DNA from: Williamsia sp. CHRR-6
GTDB lineage: Bacteria > Actinomycetota > Actinomycetes > Mycobacteriales > Mycobacteriaceae
DNA length: 64,000 bases
Direction of reading: 5' to 3'
Assembly (NCBI RefSeq): GCF_018474015.1
Contig: NZ_JAHCSG010000004.1
Location: 1-64,000 of the forward strand
Every line of letters begins with the position of its first letter. Position 1 is the first letter of the stretch. This document shows positions 43,569 to 53,087 of the stretch, in pieces. Both the position numbers and the translations under genes were made by a program. The notes under the pieces were generated by a model. That model saw nothing but the letters and a program-made list of their open reading frames with translations. It had not been told where the DNA came from and searched no databases.

Positions 43569-45098
43569 ATGACCCGGCACGCGCTCGGCGCAACCGCGCT
43601 CCTCGTGGCCGCGGGAAGCCTGATCCCGCTGGTGTACTTGGTGATCCGCGCTTTCGAACGCGGCCCCGACCCGGTCATCGCGCTGCTCACCCGACCACGC
43701 ACGGCCGAGTTGGCTCTGGCCACAGTGGTACTCGTCGTGATCGTGACGGCGCTGTCGATGGTCGTCGGCGTCGCTCTGGCGTGGTTGACGACGCGCACCG
43801 ATCTTCCCGGCAGACGCGGATGGGCGATCGCACTCGCCGCGCCGTTGGCAATCCCCTCGTACGTCTCCGGGTATGTCTGGATCGCCGACTTCGCCGCGCT
43901 CGCCGGGCTACCCGGCGCAGTCCTCGTGCTGACCACCGCGTGCTATCCGCTCGTCATGCTGCCCGTGGCCGCGGCGCTGTCGACTGGCGACGCCGGGACG
44001 GTCGACGTGGCGCGGACGTTGGGACACAGCGTTCTTCGAACGACGCTCACGGTCGAGATGAGGCGGGTGTGGCCCGCAGCAGCGGCGGGTGGGCTGCTGG
44101 CCGCGCTGTACACGATGAGCGACTTCGGGGCCGTTGCGCTCATGCGGTACGAGGCTTTCACCATCGGCGTCTACAGCGCCTATCGAGGAGGGTTCGACCG
44201 CACAGCGGCCGCAGTTCTCGGCATGATCCTCGTGGTTCTCGCTGTGAGCGTGACCCTGCTGGAGCGTCGCGTCCGGCGCGGCGCCACCGCACGTGTCGGA
44301 TCCGGTGTCGACACCTATCTCGCTCCGATCACACTGCGCGGCATGCGATCACCCGCGCTACTGGTGGTCGTCTCTGTGGTGGCGGTCGGGGTGATCTACC
44401 CGGCGGTGGGTCTTGTGGGATGGATGGTGAGGTCGCTGCGTCGGTCGCTCGACGTCGCCGATGTCCTCGCGACGACCGCTGCGACGGTCCAACTGTCAGC
44501 GATCGCTGCGATCGTCGTGGCGGTGCTGGCGTTCCCGGTGGCGTTGTTCGCAGCGCGATCTACCTCCACTGCAGCACGTTTCGCCGAGTCAGCGACCTAT
44601 GTGGCGCACGGCCTGCCCGGGATCACCATCGCGCTGGCCATGGTGTTCGTCGGAATCCGGTTGCTCCCGGGGGTTTACCAGACGCAGGGTCTTCTCATCA
44701 TCGCCTACGCCGTGTTGTTTCTGCCGCTGGCCGTCGGCAGCACCCGCGCGGCGATTGCGGCGTCGCCGGTGGCCCTCGAGGAGGTATCCCGCACCCTGGG
44801 ACGCGGGGGACTGTCGACGACGCTGCGGGTGACGTTGCCCATCGCCGCGCCGGGCATGATCGCGGGCGCGGCACTCGTCTTCGTCACGGTGGCAAAGGAA
44901 CTGCCCGCCACCCTGATGCTGCGCCCGCGTGGTGTGGACACGCTCGCGACCGAACTCTGGTCGACCACGCAGGTGCTGCGCTACGGGGAAGCAGCACCGT
45001 ACGCTCTCGCACTGATCGCCGTCTCGGCCGTCCCGACCCTGCTGCTCACGCGAGTGATGACTCCCCCGGTGCACCGTGCACGGGAGCTCAGGCCGTGA
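43569..45098 (+). CDS. Ferric-iron ABC transporter permease
   Basis: 509 residues with about 12 membrane helices in two homologous halves, as in FbpB/SfuB. Each half carries the EAA-type cytoplasmic loop: DVARTLGHSVLRTTLTVEMR in the first, and EEVSRTLGRGGLSTTLRVTL in the second. It begins 4 bases after the binding-protein stop, and its own stop overlaps the ATPase start as GTGA. Confidence 0.9.
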   Translation: MTRHALGATALLVAAGSLIPLVYLVIRAFERGPDPVIALLTRPRTAELALATVVLVVIVTALSMVVGVALAWLTTRTDLPGRRGWAIALAAPLAIPSYVSGYVWIADFAALAGLPGAVLVLTTACYPLVMLPVAAALSTGDAGTVDVARTLGHSVLRTTLTVEMRRVWPAAAAGGLLAALYTMSDFGAVALMRYEAFTIGVYSAYRGGFDRTAAAVLGMILVVLAVSVTLLERRVRRGATARVGSGVDTYLAPITLRGMRSPALLVVVSVVAVGVIYPAVGLVGWMVRSLRRSLDVADVLATTAATVQLSAIAAIVVAVLAFPVALFAARSTSTAARFAESATYVAHGLPGITIALAMVFVGIRLLPGVYQTQGLLIIAYAVLFLPLAVGSTRAAIAASPVALEEVSRTLGRGGLSTTLRVTLPIAAPGMIAGAALVFVTVAKELPATLMLRPRGVDTLATELWSTTQVLRYGEAAPYALALIAVSAVPTLLLTRVMTPPVHRARELRP

Positions 45099-46147
45099 GC
45101 CACCAGAATCCACGCACTGCCACCCCCGATGCGGTGCGCCTCGACGAGGTGAGCGTGTCTCACGGTCGGCGGACCGTTGTTCACGCGGTGTCGCTGGCTG
45201 TGAGGCCAGGCGCCATCACCGCGCTGCTCGGTCCCTCCGGGTGCGGCAAGACGACTTTGCTACGAGCGATCGCCGGCCTGCACCCCATCGACTCGGGTTC
45301 GGTGACCATCGGAGGCGAGGTGGTGGCGAACGGGCGGCGGTCGGTCCCGGCTGAACGGCGGGGTGTAGGACTCATGCCACAGGAGGGAGCCCTGTTCCCC
45401 CATCTCGACGTCGGAGCGAACATCGCGTTCGGTCTGCCGCGTGCAGGTCGCCACGCGCGCACAGCGCGGGTGACGGAGGTCGCCGAGCTGGCCGGTGTCG
45501 CACACCTGCTCCACGCACGACCCCAGCACCTGTCGGGCGGTCAGCAGCAGCGGGTCGCATTGGCGCGAGCCCTCGCCCCTCGGCCGCGCGTGGTCCTGCT
45601 CGACGAGCCGTTCGCTGCCCTCGACGCGGGTCTACGCTCGTCGTTGCGCGACGTCGTCACACTTGCACTGCGGGCGCAGCGGACAGCTGCGATCGTCGTG
45701 ACGCATGACCAAGCCGAAGCACTGTCGATTGCCGACGACATCGTGGTGCTACTCGACGGGGCGGTTGCGCAGGCAGGCTCTCCACAGGAGGTCTACTCGC
45801 GCCCGCAGTCCGGGCACGTTGCCCAGTTCGTCGGTGAAGGCGTCCTCCTCGACGCTGTCGGCAACGGCGCAACGGCCACGTGTGTGCTCGGAGAGGTCGC
45901 GGTGCACGGCCACAGCGCAGGGCGTGGGCTCGTGGTCGTGCGACCCGAACAGGTTGTCGCCACAGCGGATGGCACTGGTGCGTTCGCCGTCGACCGCGTC
46001 ACGTTCACCGGACCAGACACCATGGCAACGATGCGCCACAACGACACCGGAGTGGTTGTCCGCACTCGGATGTCCGGGTCAGCGCCTGCAGTGGGCGGCC
46101 GGGTCGGGCTCCGCGTCACCGGATCGGTGATGTTCCTCGCGGACTGA
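45095..46147 (+). CDS. Ferric-iron ABC transporter ATP-binding protein
   Basis: 350 residues from the GTG in the GTGA overlap. Walker A LLGPSGCGKTTLLRAIAGLH, signature LSGGQQQRVALARALA and Walker B VVLLDEPFAALDAG are all intact. A C-terminal TOBE-like regulatory part follows (GRGLVVVRPEQVVATADGTG). It powers iron import together with the two genes upstream. Frames that begin far upstream inside the permease are shadows. Confidence 0.9.
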   Translation: MSHQNPRTATPDAVRLDEVSVSHGRRTVVHAVSLAVRPGAITALLGPSGCGKTTLLRAIAGLHPIDSGSVTIGGEVVANGRRSVPAERRGVGLMPQEGALFPHLDVGANIAFGLPRAGRHARTARVTEVAELAGVAHLLHARPQHLSGGQQQRVALARALAPRPRVVLLDEPFAALDAGLRSSLRDVVTLALRAQRTAAIVVTHDQAEALSIADDIVVLLDGAVAQAGSPQEVYSRPQSGHVAQFVGEGVLLDAVGNGATATCVLGEVAVHGHSAGRGLVVVRPEQVVATADGTGAFAVDRVTFTGPDTMATMRHNDTGVVVRTRMSGSAPAVGGRVGLRVTGSVMFLAD

Positions 46148-46163
46148 GCCCACGGCTGCGCCG

Positions 46164-46943
46164 CTACTTCGGTGGCAGCCGGATACCGCCGTCGACGCGC
46201 ACCACCTCGGCGTTCATGTAGGAGTTGGTGATCAACTCGATCACCATCGAGGCCAGCTCATCGGGCTGCCCGAGGCGCTTGGGGAACAGCACGCTCTCCC
46301 CCAGGTGGGCCTTGAACGCTTCAGACTCCGGGCCGCTGCCATAGATCGGGGTGTCGATGAGGCCGGGGGCGACGGTGTTCACCCGGATACCCGCAGCCGC
46401 GAGGTCACGGGCGACGGGCAGGGTCATGCCGACCACACCGCCCTTGGACGACGAGTAGGCGACCTGCCCGATCTGACCGTCGAACGCCGCGACACTGGCC
46501 ATGTTCACGATGGCGCCCTTCTCGCCGGTGTCGGTCGCCTCGGCGCGGCTCATCGCGGTGGCCGCGAGGCGGATGCAGTCGAAAGTGCCGATCAGGTTGA
46601 TCGCGATGACCTTCTTGTAGATGTCGAGGTTGAACGCCGAGTCGTACTCACCGTCGCGACCGATGGTGCGCTGTGCCGAACCGATACCGGCCGAGTTCAC
46701 CAGGGCACGAAGCGGTCCCAGCTCCAGGGCCTTGTCCACCGCCGCCTTGATCTGCTCGGTGTCGGTCACGTCGACGCTGACGAACACACCGCCGATCTCC
46801 TTGGCCAGGGCCTCGCCCTTGTCGGCCTGCAGGTCGGCGACGACGACCTTGGCCCCCTTGGCGGCGAGCTGGCGGGCCGAGGCCTCACCGATCCCCGACG
46901 CGCCACCGGTCACGATTGCACTTGCTCCTGTTATGTCCACCAC
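46164..46943 (-). CDS. SDR-family dehydrogenase (3-hydroxyacyl-CoA dehydrogenase type II-like)
   Basis: 259 residues. NAD-binding TGGASGIGEASARQLAAKGA is at residues 12-31, VNSAGIG follows, and the catalytic Ser/Tyr/Lys are in NMASVAAFDGQIGQVAYSSSKGG. The overall pattern (LRALVNSAGIGSAQRTIGRD) resembles the 17-beta-HSD10/3-hydroxy-2-methylbutyryl-CoA dehydrogenase branch. It may oxidise hydroxyacyl-CoA or hydroxysteroids; the substrate is open. It stands alone and converges on the iron ATPase gene. Confidence 0.85.
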   Translation of the reverse strand: MVDITGASAIVTGGASGIGEASARQLAAKGAKVVVADLQADKGEALAKEIGGVFVSVDVTDTEQIKAAVDKALELGPLRALVNSAGIGSAQRTIGRDGEYDSAFNLDIYKKVIAINLIGTFDCIRLAATAMSRAEATDTGEKGAIVNMASVAAFDGQIGQVAYSSSKGGVVGMTLPVARDLAAAGIRVNTVAPGLIDTPIYGSGPESEAFKAHLGESVLFPKRLGQPDELASMVIELITNSYMNAEVVRVDGGIRLPPK

Positions 46944-46969
46944 ACCAGCCTAGCGACCTGAATCGTGGT

Positions 46970-47785
46970 TCAGCCAGGGCCCGTACCCGCGAGCAGCGCG
47001 TCGACGTCGTGGTCGCCGGCCGCGCACGTGCACTCGCCGAGACCACCGCTGACGATCACCGCCGCGCGCAGCACGGCCTTCAGCCGGCCGAGTCCCTGCT
47101 GGAACACCGCGTAGACCTCCGCCTCGCTCACACCCTCACCTTCGGCCACGCCGGCGTCAGTGTCGGTGACCAAAGCCACTGCGGCGTAACACATCTGGAG
47201 TTCTCGCGCCAGCACCGCCTCGGGGTGGCCGGTCATGTTCACCAGGGTCCAGCCCTGGCGGGCAAACCACTGACTTTCGGCCCGGGTGGAGAATCGGGGC
47301 CCCTCGACCACCACCATCGTGCCCCCGGCGATCGCGTCGGGGGCGCTGACGCGTGCGGCGTCGCGCAACTGCGGGCAGTAGGGATCGGCGAAGCTGACAT
47401 GCACTGCGGCAGCGTCGAAGTACGTGTGCGGCCGCCCGGAGGTGCGGTCGACGAGTTGATCGGGGACGACCAGGGTGCCCGGCCCGATGTCGGGGTTGAG
47501 GCTGCCCACCGCGCACGGCGCGAACACCCGCTGCACAGCCAACGATCGCAACGCCCACAGGTTCGCCCGGTAGGGCACGGTGTGCGGAGCGTACTCGTGA
47601 TCGCGACCATGCCGGGGCAGGAACGCCACCGACACCGCATCGCCGGATCCGGTGTCCACCCGTCCGATGGTCACCGGCGCGCTCGGCGGGCCGAAGGGGG
47701 TGTCGAGAACAACTTCGTCCACCGGACCGTCGAAGAACGAATAGAAGCCGGTGCCGCCGATGATCGCGATCTGCGCATGCGTCAT
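46970..47785 (-). CDS. S-methyl-5'-thioadenosine phosphorylase-like enzyme
   Basis: 271 residues from the ATG at 47785; a much longer frame reaching 47995 runs into the divergent rutA gene and is rejected. The N-terminus IAIIGGTGFYSFFDGPVDEV, the phosphate-binding PRHGRDHEYAPHTVPYRANL, and NMTGHPEAVLARELQMCYAA are typical of MTAP/PNP class phosphorylases. It cleaves methylthioadenosine (or a purine nucleoside) with phosphate to give the free base. The residues around NMTGHPEA are ambiguous between MTA and guanosine/inosine preference. It is divergent from the purine/pyrimidine genes that follow. Confidence 0.85.
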   Translation of the reverse strand: MTHAQIAIIGGTGFYSFFDGPVDEVVLDTPFGPPSAPVTIGRVDTGSGDAVSVAFLPRHGRDHEYAPHTVPYRANLWALRSLAVQRVFAPCAVGSLNPDIGPGTLVVPDQLVDRTSGRPHTYFDAAAVHVSFADPYCPQLRDAARVSAPDAIAGGTMVVVEGPRFSTRAESQWFARQGWTLVNMTGHPEAVLARELQMCYAAVALVTDTDAGVAEGEGVSEAEVYAVFQQGLGRLKAVLRAAVIVSGGLGECTCAAGDHDVDALLAGTGPG

Positions 47786-47897
47786 GGGCTCATGATGCCC
47801 GCAACGGCTGCAACAACGGCGACACCGCGACATCATGACCAGGACACGTTCACTTCGTATCGTCTTCACACCAGTCACGGCGGCCCGGGAGCACACC

Positions 47898-48977
47898 ATG
47901 GACATAGGCGTCTTCATCCCCATCGGCAACAACGGATGGCTGATCTCCACCAGCGCACCGCAGTACATGCCGTCATTCGAGTTGAACAAGACCATCGTGA
48001 GCCGCGCCGAGCACTACGGCCTCGATTTCGCGTTGTCGATGATCAAACTGAGGGGCTTCGGCGGACAGACCGAGTTCTGGGACCACAACCTCGAGTCGTT
48101 CACGCTGATGGCTGGGCTGGCCGCGGTGACCTCGAAGATCAAGCTCTACGCATCCACCGCCATCCTCACGCTGCCCCCGGCTCTGGTGGCGCGTATGGCC
48201 TCGACCATCGACTCGATCGCACCGGGGCGCTTCGGCATCAACATCGTCACCGGATGGGCGCCGGCGGAGTACAGCCAGATGGGTCTGTGGCCGGGTGAGG
48301 AACACTTCGGAAACCGCTACGACCGCGCCGAAGAGTACGTGACGGTGATGAAAGAGCTGTGGGCCGACGGCGTCAGCAACTTTGCCGGATCCTTCTACAC
48401 GATGGACGACTGCGTGCTGTCCCCGAAACCCAGCGGCCACATCGACATCGTGGCCGCGGGCCAGAGCGGTCGGGGCATGAGTTTCGCCGCTGACCTCGCC
48501 GACTACAACTTCATTCTCGGCACCGGCATCAACACCCCCACGGCGCTGGCAGACAGTGTCACCGCACTGTCCGCCGCCGCCGCCACCTCCGGCCGCGATG
48601 TGGGTGCGCTGCCGCTGTTCATGATCATCGCCGAGGAGACCGACGAACTCGCCGCCGCCAAGTGGGAGGACTACAACGCCAACGCCGACGCCGGCGCGCT
48701 GGCGTGGATGGCTGATCAATCCGCCAGCGACACCACGGCAACCGACGGTTCGACGGCCAAGACCATCTCCCTGCCCGAGGGGGCGGTGAACCTGAACATG
48801 GGCACCCTGGTCGGGTCGTACGCGACGGTGGCCGCGATGCTCGACGAGGTAGCGGCCCTCGACGGGGTGAAAGGAATCATGCTGGTGTTCGACGACTTCG
48901 TCACCGGCATCGAGAATTACGGCACCCGCATCCAACCGCTGATGACGTGTCGACGCGACGTCGTGGTCGGCGCCTGA
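47898..48977 (+). CDS. rutA: Pyrimidine monooxygenase RutA
   Basis: 359 residues from the ATG at 47898. The start [20 protein letters not shown], then [13 protein letters not shown] and [20 protein letters not shown] follow Escherichia coli RutA closely. It is a flavin-dependent luciferase-fold enzyme that opens the uracil ring with FMN and oxygen to give ureidoacrylate peracid. A cysteine hydrolase gene lies 4 bases downstream. The other rut genes (rutC, D, E, F, G) are not here. Confidence 0.9.
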   Translation: MDIGVFIPIGNNGWLISTSAPQYMPSFELNKTIVSRAEHYGLDFALSMIKLRGFGGQTEFWDHNLESFTLMAGLAAVTSKIKLYASTAILTLPPALVARMASTIDSIAPGRFGINIVTGWAPAEYSQMGLWPGEEHFGNRYDRAEEYVTVMKELWADGVSNFAGSFYTMDDCVLSPKPSGHIDIVAAGQSGRGMSFAADLADYNFILGTGINTPTALADSVTALSAAAATSGRDVGALPLFMIIAEETDELAAAKWEDYNANADAGALAWMADQSASDTTATDGSTAKTISLPEGAVNLNMGTLVGSYATVAAMLDEVAALDGVKGIMLVFDDFVTGIENYGTRIQPLMTCRRDVVVGA

Positions 48978-48981
48978 GGCG

Positions 48982-49620
48982 ATGCCACGTTTCGCCGGAC
49001 GCGGCGAGCAGGCCGACGACTACGACCGCGTCGGATTCGGCCAGGAGCTGACGCCCGGGCAGCGACCGGCCCTGCTGGTCGTCGACCCGGCGCGCGCCTA
49101 CGTGGACCCGCGCTGTCCGCTGTACGCGGGGGTGGAGGATGCGGCCGCGTCGCTGCGCGAGCTTGTCGCAATGTCCAGGGCCGCAGGTATTCCGGTGATC
49201 TTCACCGAGGAACGCATCAAGGCCGACGGCTCCGACGCCGGGGTGTTCTTTCGCAAGGTGGACGCGCTGGTCGCGTTCTGCGACGGCAGCCCGTTCGCCG
49301 AGCCGATCGACGGCCTCGAGGTGGGGGCCGGGGAGACACTGATCAGCAAGCAGTACCCCAGCGCTTTCTTCGGCACCGGGCTCTCGACGCTGCTGACCAC
49401 CTTGAAAGTGGACACCCTGCTGATCGGCGGGTTCTCCACCAGCGGCTGTGTGCGCGCCTCCACGCTGGACGCGATGCAACACGGCTACATTCCCATCGTC
49501 GTGGAAGATGCTGTGGGCGACCGTGATCGGGCCATCCACGCATCCAACCTGTTCGACATCGCGCAGAAGATGGCCGAGGTGTGGCCCATTGACCGGGTGT
49601 CGCAGTACCTGCGGGGTTAG
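48982..49620 (+). CDS. Isochorismatase-like cysteine hydrolase (N-carbamoylsarcosine amidase/RutB-like)
   Basis: 212 residues. The catalytic triad is visible: Asp35 in ALLVVDPARAYVDP, Lys123 in ISKQYPSAFFGTGLSTLL and Cys156 in GFSTSGCVRASTLDAM. Details such as YVDPRCPLYAG and the C-terminal RVSQYLRG are closer to N-carbamoylsarcosine amidohydrolases than to E. coli RutB. Its position right after rutA suggests it releases carbamate from ureidoacrylate, standing in for RutB. Release of an N-carbamoyl group is common to both reactions. Confidence 0.8.
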   Translation: MPRFAGRGEQADDYDRVGFGQELTPGQRPALLVVDPARAYVDPRCPLYAGVEDAAASLRELVAMSRAAGIPVIFTEERIKADGSDAGVFFRKVDALVAFCDGSPFAEPIDGLEVGAGETLISKQYPSAFFGTGLSTLLTTLKVDTLLIGGFSTSGCVRASTLDAMQHGYIPIVVEDAVGDRDRAIHASNLFDIAQKMAEVWPIDRVSQYLRG

Positions 49621-49629
49621 GGTCCATCC

Positions 49630-50637
49630 ATGTCGATCGACGATCTCATCGCGCGTCTGCCCAAGGTGGAGCTGCACTGTCATCTGGAGGGGTCGGTGCC
49701 CGCGCCGACCTTCATCGAACTGGCCGCCGGGCACGGTATCGAGCTGAAAACGACTGACCCAGAACATGTCTACGACTTCTTCTCGTTCTTGGAGTTCCTC
49801 GACCTCTACTATCAGGTGTGCGATGCGTTGGCGACGCCGGCAGACATCGAACGCGGCGTCTACGACTCGTTGGTGCACGGCAAGGCCACCGGCAACCTGC
49901 GGTACCGGGAGATGTTCTTCTCCCCCACCAACCATTCCCAGGTGAGCTACGGGCAGATGGTGGACGCGATGGTGTCCGGTATCAAGGCCGCCGAAGCCGA
50001 CCACGGCGTGAGTTGCCGACTGATCGCCGACATCAACCGGCGCCAGAGCCCGCAGGTGGCGGTGCAGCTGGTGGAGGCGATGATCGCCCACCCCAGCGAG
50101 TACGTCATCGGCCTGGGAATCGACGATGACGAGGCGACCGGCCCACCGGAGATGTTCGTCGACGCATTCACCCTGGCAGGCCGACACGGCATCAGGCGCA
50201 CCGCCCACGCAGGCGAGCTGGGGGTGGCGGCCAACGTGCGCACATCGCTGGAGCTGCTGGGCTGCGAGCGCATCGATCACGGGTACGCGATGACCCGTGA
50301 TCCGGAGGTGTTCGCGTTCGCCCGAGACTCCGGGGTCCACTTCACCGGCTGCTGGTTCGTCAACAATTTCCACGAGGGCGTGTTCACCGAGGGGGTGGAC
50401 CCGGCCACCACCGGTCTGGCGCAGATGATCCGGGCCGGCCTGCCGGTGTCGTTGAGTACCGACGACCCGACGATGATCCCCACCGACCTCAACGCCGAGT
50501 ACGCATCGGTGGCGGCAACGCTCGGGCTCGACGAGGCCGCCGTCGTGGGGTTGGCACGCGCGGCGATCGACGGCTCCTGGGCCGACGATTCCACCAAAGC
50601 CACACTGCGCGCCGAACTCGACGCGGCGGCACGATAA
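49630..50637 (+). CDS. Adenosine deaminase-family enzyme
   Basis: 335 residues. Zinc and catalytic residues of the family are in place: VELHCHLEGSVPA (HxH at 16 and 18), RRTAHAGELG (His and Glu), ERIDHGYAM, and VSLSTDDPTMI. It removes the amino group of adenosine or a similar purine. The conserved pattern is shared by adenosine, adenine and aminodeoxyfutalosine deaminases, so the exact substrate is uncertain. It begins 9 bases after the cysteine hydrolase and ends the three-gene set, followed by a strong hairpin. Confidence 0.85.
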   Translation: MSIDDLIARLPKVELHCHLEGSVPAPTFIELAAGHGIELKTTDPEHVYDFFSFLEFLDLYYQVCDALATPADIERGVYDSLVHGKATGNLRYREMFFSPTNHSQVSYGQMVDAMVSGIKAAEADHGVSCRLIADINRRQSPQVAVQLVEAMIAHPSEYVIGLGIDDDEATGPPEMFVDAFTLAGRHGIRRTAHAGELGVAANVRTSLELLGCERIDHGYAMTRDPEVFAFARDSGVHFTGCWFVNNFHEGVFTEGVDPATTGLAQMIRAGLPVSLSTDDPTMIPTDLNAEYASVAATLGLDEAAVVGLARAAIDGSWADDSTKATLRAELDAAAR

Positions 50638-50638
50638 A

Positions 50639-50687
50639 GGCTCCGACCGAGCTGCCGGGTCGGGGGTCTGGCAGCTCGGCCGGAGCC
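50639..50687 (+). terminator. Terminator-like hairpin after the rutA-to-deaminase set
   Basis: Arms at 50639-50656 and 50670-50687 pair over 18 positions with one mismatch, around a 13-base loop. It begins one base after the deaminase TAA. No T-tract follows directly, as is usual for high-G+C actinobacteria. Confidence 0.75.
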
Positions 50688-50773
50688 ACACGGAATATCG
50701 CTGGACCTTCGACAGGCGTTACAGACTTTTCAAAAAAGTTTTCCGACCGTGAACGGCGGCACAAAACTGCAGC

Positions 50774-51604
50774 TCACAGCCCTGCCCGTTCAAGCGCCAG
50801 GTCGAACTCCTCGGCTGCTTCCTTCTCCGAACGACCCGCCTGCCGCGCGGCGAGATACGCGGCGTAGAGGTCGTCGGCCACCGCTGCGTAGCGGCGATCC
50901 CAGGTCTCGGAGTCTCGTCGCCAGTAGCCGATGATGTCGAACTGGGCGGTGTCGAAGCCGTGGTGCGCACGCAGGTGTTTACGGACCTCCCGGCTGGCCG
51001 CGGCCTCACCGGCGAACCAGCAGTAGCCGCGGCCTGGCGGGTGGCTGAACTCCCGTGCGCGTTGCGCCAGCACGCTGGGCGCGCGGCCGTTGCCGGTGCC
51101 GATCGAGGAGATCATCGACACCGTCGCCGGGGCGGCCAGGTAGTCGAGGTCGGCAGCATCGAGGACTTCGACGATCACCGTCACCGATGACTGCTGGGCA
51201 GCACTGAGGCCTTCTAGGATGCGCGCCAGCGCGGGCAGCCCGGTCATGTCGGCCACCAACAACTGCCACTCGGTGCTCGCTTCGGGCTGATACCAACTGC
51301 GCGCGTACCCCACGTGCACCCGATCCCCGATCTGGGCCGCGTGCGCCCAATCGGTGGCCACACCCCGCGCGTGCCGCACGAAGTCGACCGTCACCTCGGT
51401 CGGTCCCGGCCCCATGCGGCGCACGGTGTAGTTACGGCCGTTGGTCGCGGCCACCTCGGGGTCGGCAGAGAAGCCGATGCCGATGGCGGCATCGGGTCCC
51501 CCGGGAATCGCGGGCTCGGGCGACCGGGGTAGGTCGAAGACGATCCGACGCAACCGGGGCGACAGATCGGTGACCGCGGTGACGGCGGCAGGAACAATCA
51601 ACAT
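50774..51604 (-). CDS. Siderophore-interacting FAD-binding protein
   Basis: 276 residues. The FAD-binding Arg-x-Tyr-Thr motif is in GRNYTVRRMGP, followed by VDFVRHARGVATDWAHAAQI, and the NAD(P)H part includes VADMTGLPALARILEGL and the C-terminal YWRRDSETWDRRYAAV, as in ViuB/SIP proteins. It should reduce ferric siderophores to release iron in the cytosol. An IdeR-type box lies just upstream of its start, so it should respond to iron together with the ferric ABC operon at 42.5 kb. Confidence 0.88.
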   Translation of the reverse strand: MLIVPAAVTAVTDLSPRLRRIVFDLPRSPEPAIPGGPDAAIGIGFSADPEVAATNGRNYTVRRMGPGPTEVTVDFVRHARGVATDWAHAAQIGDRVHVGYARSWYQPEASTEWQLLVADMTGLPALARILEGLSAAQQSSVTVIVEVLDAADLDYLAAPATVSMISSIGTGNGRAPSVLAQRAREFSHPPGRGYCWFAGEAAASREVRKHLRAHHGFDTAQFDIIGYWRRDSETWDRRYAAVADDLYAAYLAARQAGRSEKEAAEEFDLALERAGL

Positions 51605-51607
51605 GCC

Positions 51608-51628
51608 GGTTAGGTTAACCTAACCTCA
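51608..51628 (-). promoter_or_regulatory. IdeR/DtxR iron box before the siderophore-interacting protein
   Basis: The bases TTAGGTTAACCTAACCTCA (51610-51628) match the IdeR consensus at 17 of 19 positions. They overlap an 18-bp perfect palindrome, GGTTAGGTTAACCTAACC (51608-51625). It ends within a few bases of the start codon, so a repressor bound there would cover the transcription start or the leader. Confidence 0.85.
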
Positions 51629-51650
51629 TGCGCTCCGCGCCCAGACCCGC

Positions 51651-52955
51651 CTACGCTTCGATGATTGCGGTGACGCCCTGGCCGCCGGCGGCACAGATCG
51701 ACACCAGTGCCCGCCCACCGCCGTTCTCGTGCAACAGCTTTGCGGTCTGCGGCACGATGCGGCCACCGGTCGCGGCGAACGGGTGACCAGCCGCCAGCGA
51801 CGAACCCTTGACGTTGAGCTTGCTGCGATCGATCGACCCCAGAGCCTTGTCCAGGCCGAGGCGCTGCGTGCAGTACTCATCGGACTCGAACGCCGCCAAG
51901 GTGCACAGCACCACCGAGGCGAACGCCTCGTGGATCTCGTAGAAGTCGAAGTCGCCCAACGTGAGTCCGTTGCGCTTGAGCAACCGCGGGATGGCGTAGG
52001 TGGGCGCCATCAGCAGACCGTCGGGGCCGTTGACGTAGTCGACCGCGGCGGTCTCGACGTCCACCAGATGCGCCAGCACCGGCAACTTCTTCTCCGCAGC
52101 CCACTCGTCGCTGGCCAGCAGCGCCACCGAGGCACCGTCGGTCAGCGGGGTCGAGTTGCCTGCGGTCATGGTGGCATCGCCCAGAGCCACCCCGAAAACC
52201 GGCTTGAGCTTGGCCAGCTTCTCCACCGAGCTGTCCGGGCGCAGGTTCTCGTCCCGCGTCAGACCCAGGAACGGGGTGATCAGGTCGTCGAAGAAGCCCT
52301 CGTCGTAGGCCTTGGCCATGTTCTGGTGGCTGGCCGCGGCGAGCGCGTCCTGGTCGGCCCGCTTGATGCCGAACTCCTTGGCGGTGATGGCGGCGTGCTC
52401 ACCCATCGACATCCCGGTGCGGACCTCGCTGTTCTGGGGGATCTCGATCCCCAACGCCGAGACCAGCCCGAGGGCCGCCTTGAGCTGTGCACCGGTGCCC
52501 TTGGCCCGGTTCACCTCCAGCAACGCCTTGCGCAGCGGCTCCGACACCGCGATCGGGGCGTCGGAGGTGGTGTCCACGCCACCGCCGATACCGGCCTCGA
52601 ACTTGCCGGTGGCAATGCCGTCGGCGACTGCGGAGATGGCCTGCAGCCCGGTGCCGCACGCCTGCTGCAGATCGAACGCCGGGGTGTAGGGCGAGAGCGC
52701 CGAACCGAGCACGCATTCGCGAATCATGTTGAAATCACGCGAGTTCTTGAGCACCGCGCCACCGGCGACCATGCCCAACTGCTCCCCCTGCAAGCTGAAC
52801 CGGCTGACCAGTCCGTCGAGCGCCGCGGTGAACATGTCCTGGTTGCTCGCCTTGGCGTACGCCTTGTTCTGGCGGGCGAACGGGATGCGGTTGCCGCCGA
52901 CGATCGCGACCGGACGTACCGTCCGAGCGCTGGACGAACCACTTGCTTTTGCCAC
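51651..52955 (-). CDS. fadA2: Acetyl-CoA acetyltransferase FadA2-like thiolase
   Basis: 434 residues from the GTG at 52955, with GGGGAG upstream; frames that begin further out run through the promoter region. The active-site Cys100 is in [13 protein letters not shown], the His in [11 protein letters not shown], and the second Cys in [32 protein letters not shown] is the thiolase signature 3 region. It makes or cleaves ketoacyl-CoA. Divergent from fabG4-htdX with an operator between them, as in M. tuberculosis Rv0241c-Rv0244c. Confidence 0.88.
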   Translation of the reverse strand: MAKASGSSSARTVRPVAIVGGNRIPFARQNKAYAKASNQDMFTAALDGLVSRFSLQGEQLGMVAGGAVLKNSRDFNMIRECVLGSALSPYTPAFDLQQACGTGLQAISAVADGIATGKFEAGIGGGVDTTSDAPIAVSEPLRKALLEVNRAKGTGAQLKAALGLVSALGIEIPQNSEVRTGMSMGEHAAITAKEFGIKRADQDALAAASHQNMAKAYDEGFFDDLITPFLGLTRDENLRPDSSVEKLAKLKPVFGVALGDATMTAGNSTPLTDGASVALLASDEWAAEKKLPVLAHLVDVETAAVDYVNGPDGLLMAPTYAIPRLLKRNGLTLGDFDFYEIHEAFASVVLCTLAAFESDEYCTQRLGLDKALGSIDRSKLNVKGSSLAAGHPFAATGGRIVPQTAKLLHENGGGRALVSICAAGGQGVTAIIEA

Positions 52956-52995
52956 TGGAGATCTCCCCGGGGTCGGTTGGACGCTATGCCGTATT

Positions 52996-53011
52996 CTTAC
53001 TCGCGAGTAAG
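52996..53011. promoter_or_regulatory. 16-bp perfect palindrome between fadA2 and fabG4
   Basis: CTTACTCGCGAGTAAG is a perfect palindrome containing TTAC-N6-GTAA (52997-53010), followed by an extra half-site GTTACTTG. It sits in the shared 5' region of the two divergent transcripts, so one regulator could control both. It matches the sites before fadE5 and before the TetR gene at 62.7 kb. Confidence 0.75.
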
Positions 53012-53087
53012 TTACTTGTCGAACCCCGCTGCCGTCACTCGTACCTCGCGCAGCACACACCGCAGCACACACCAAGGAGTCTCCGAC

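Noticed and set aside
43781-45094. Long frame upstream of and fused to the iron ATPase
   Set aside because: It is the alternate frame of the permease gene; the real ATPase starts at 45095 in a GTGA overlap.
51729-53087. Long N-terminal extension of FabG4
   Set aside because: It runs antisense through fadA2 and the shared promoter; the 454-residue start at 53088 has a ribosome site and the expected length.
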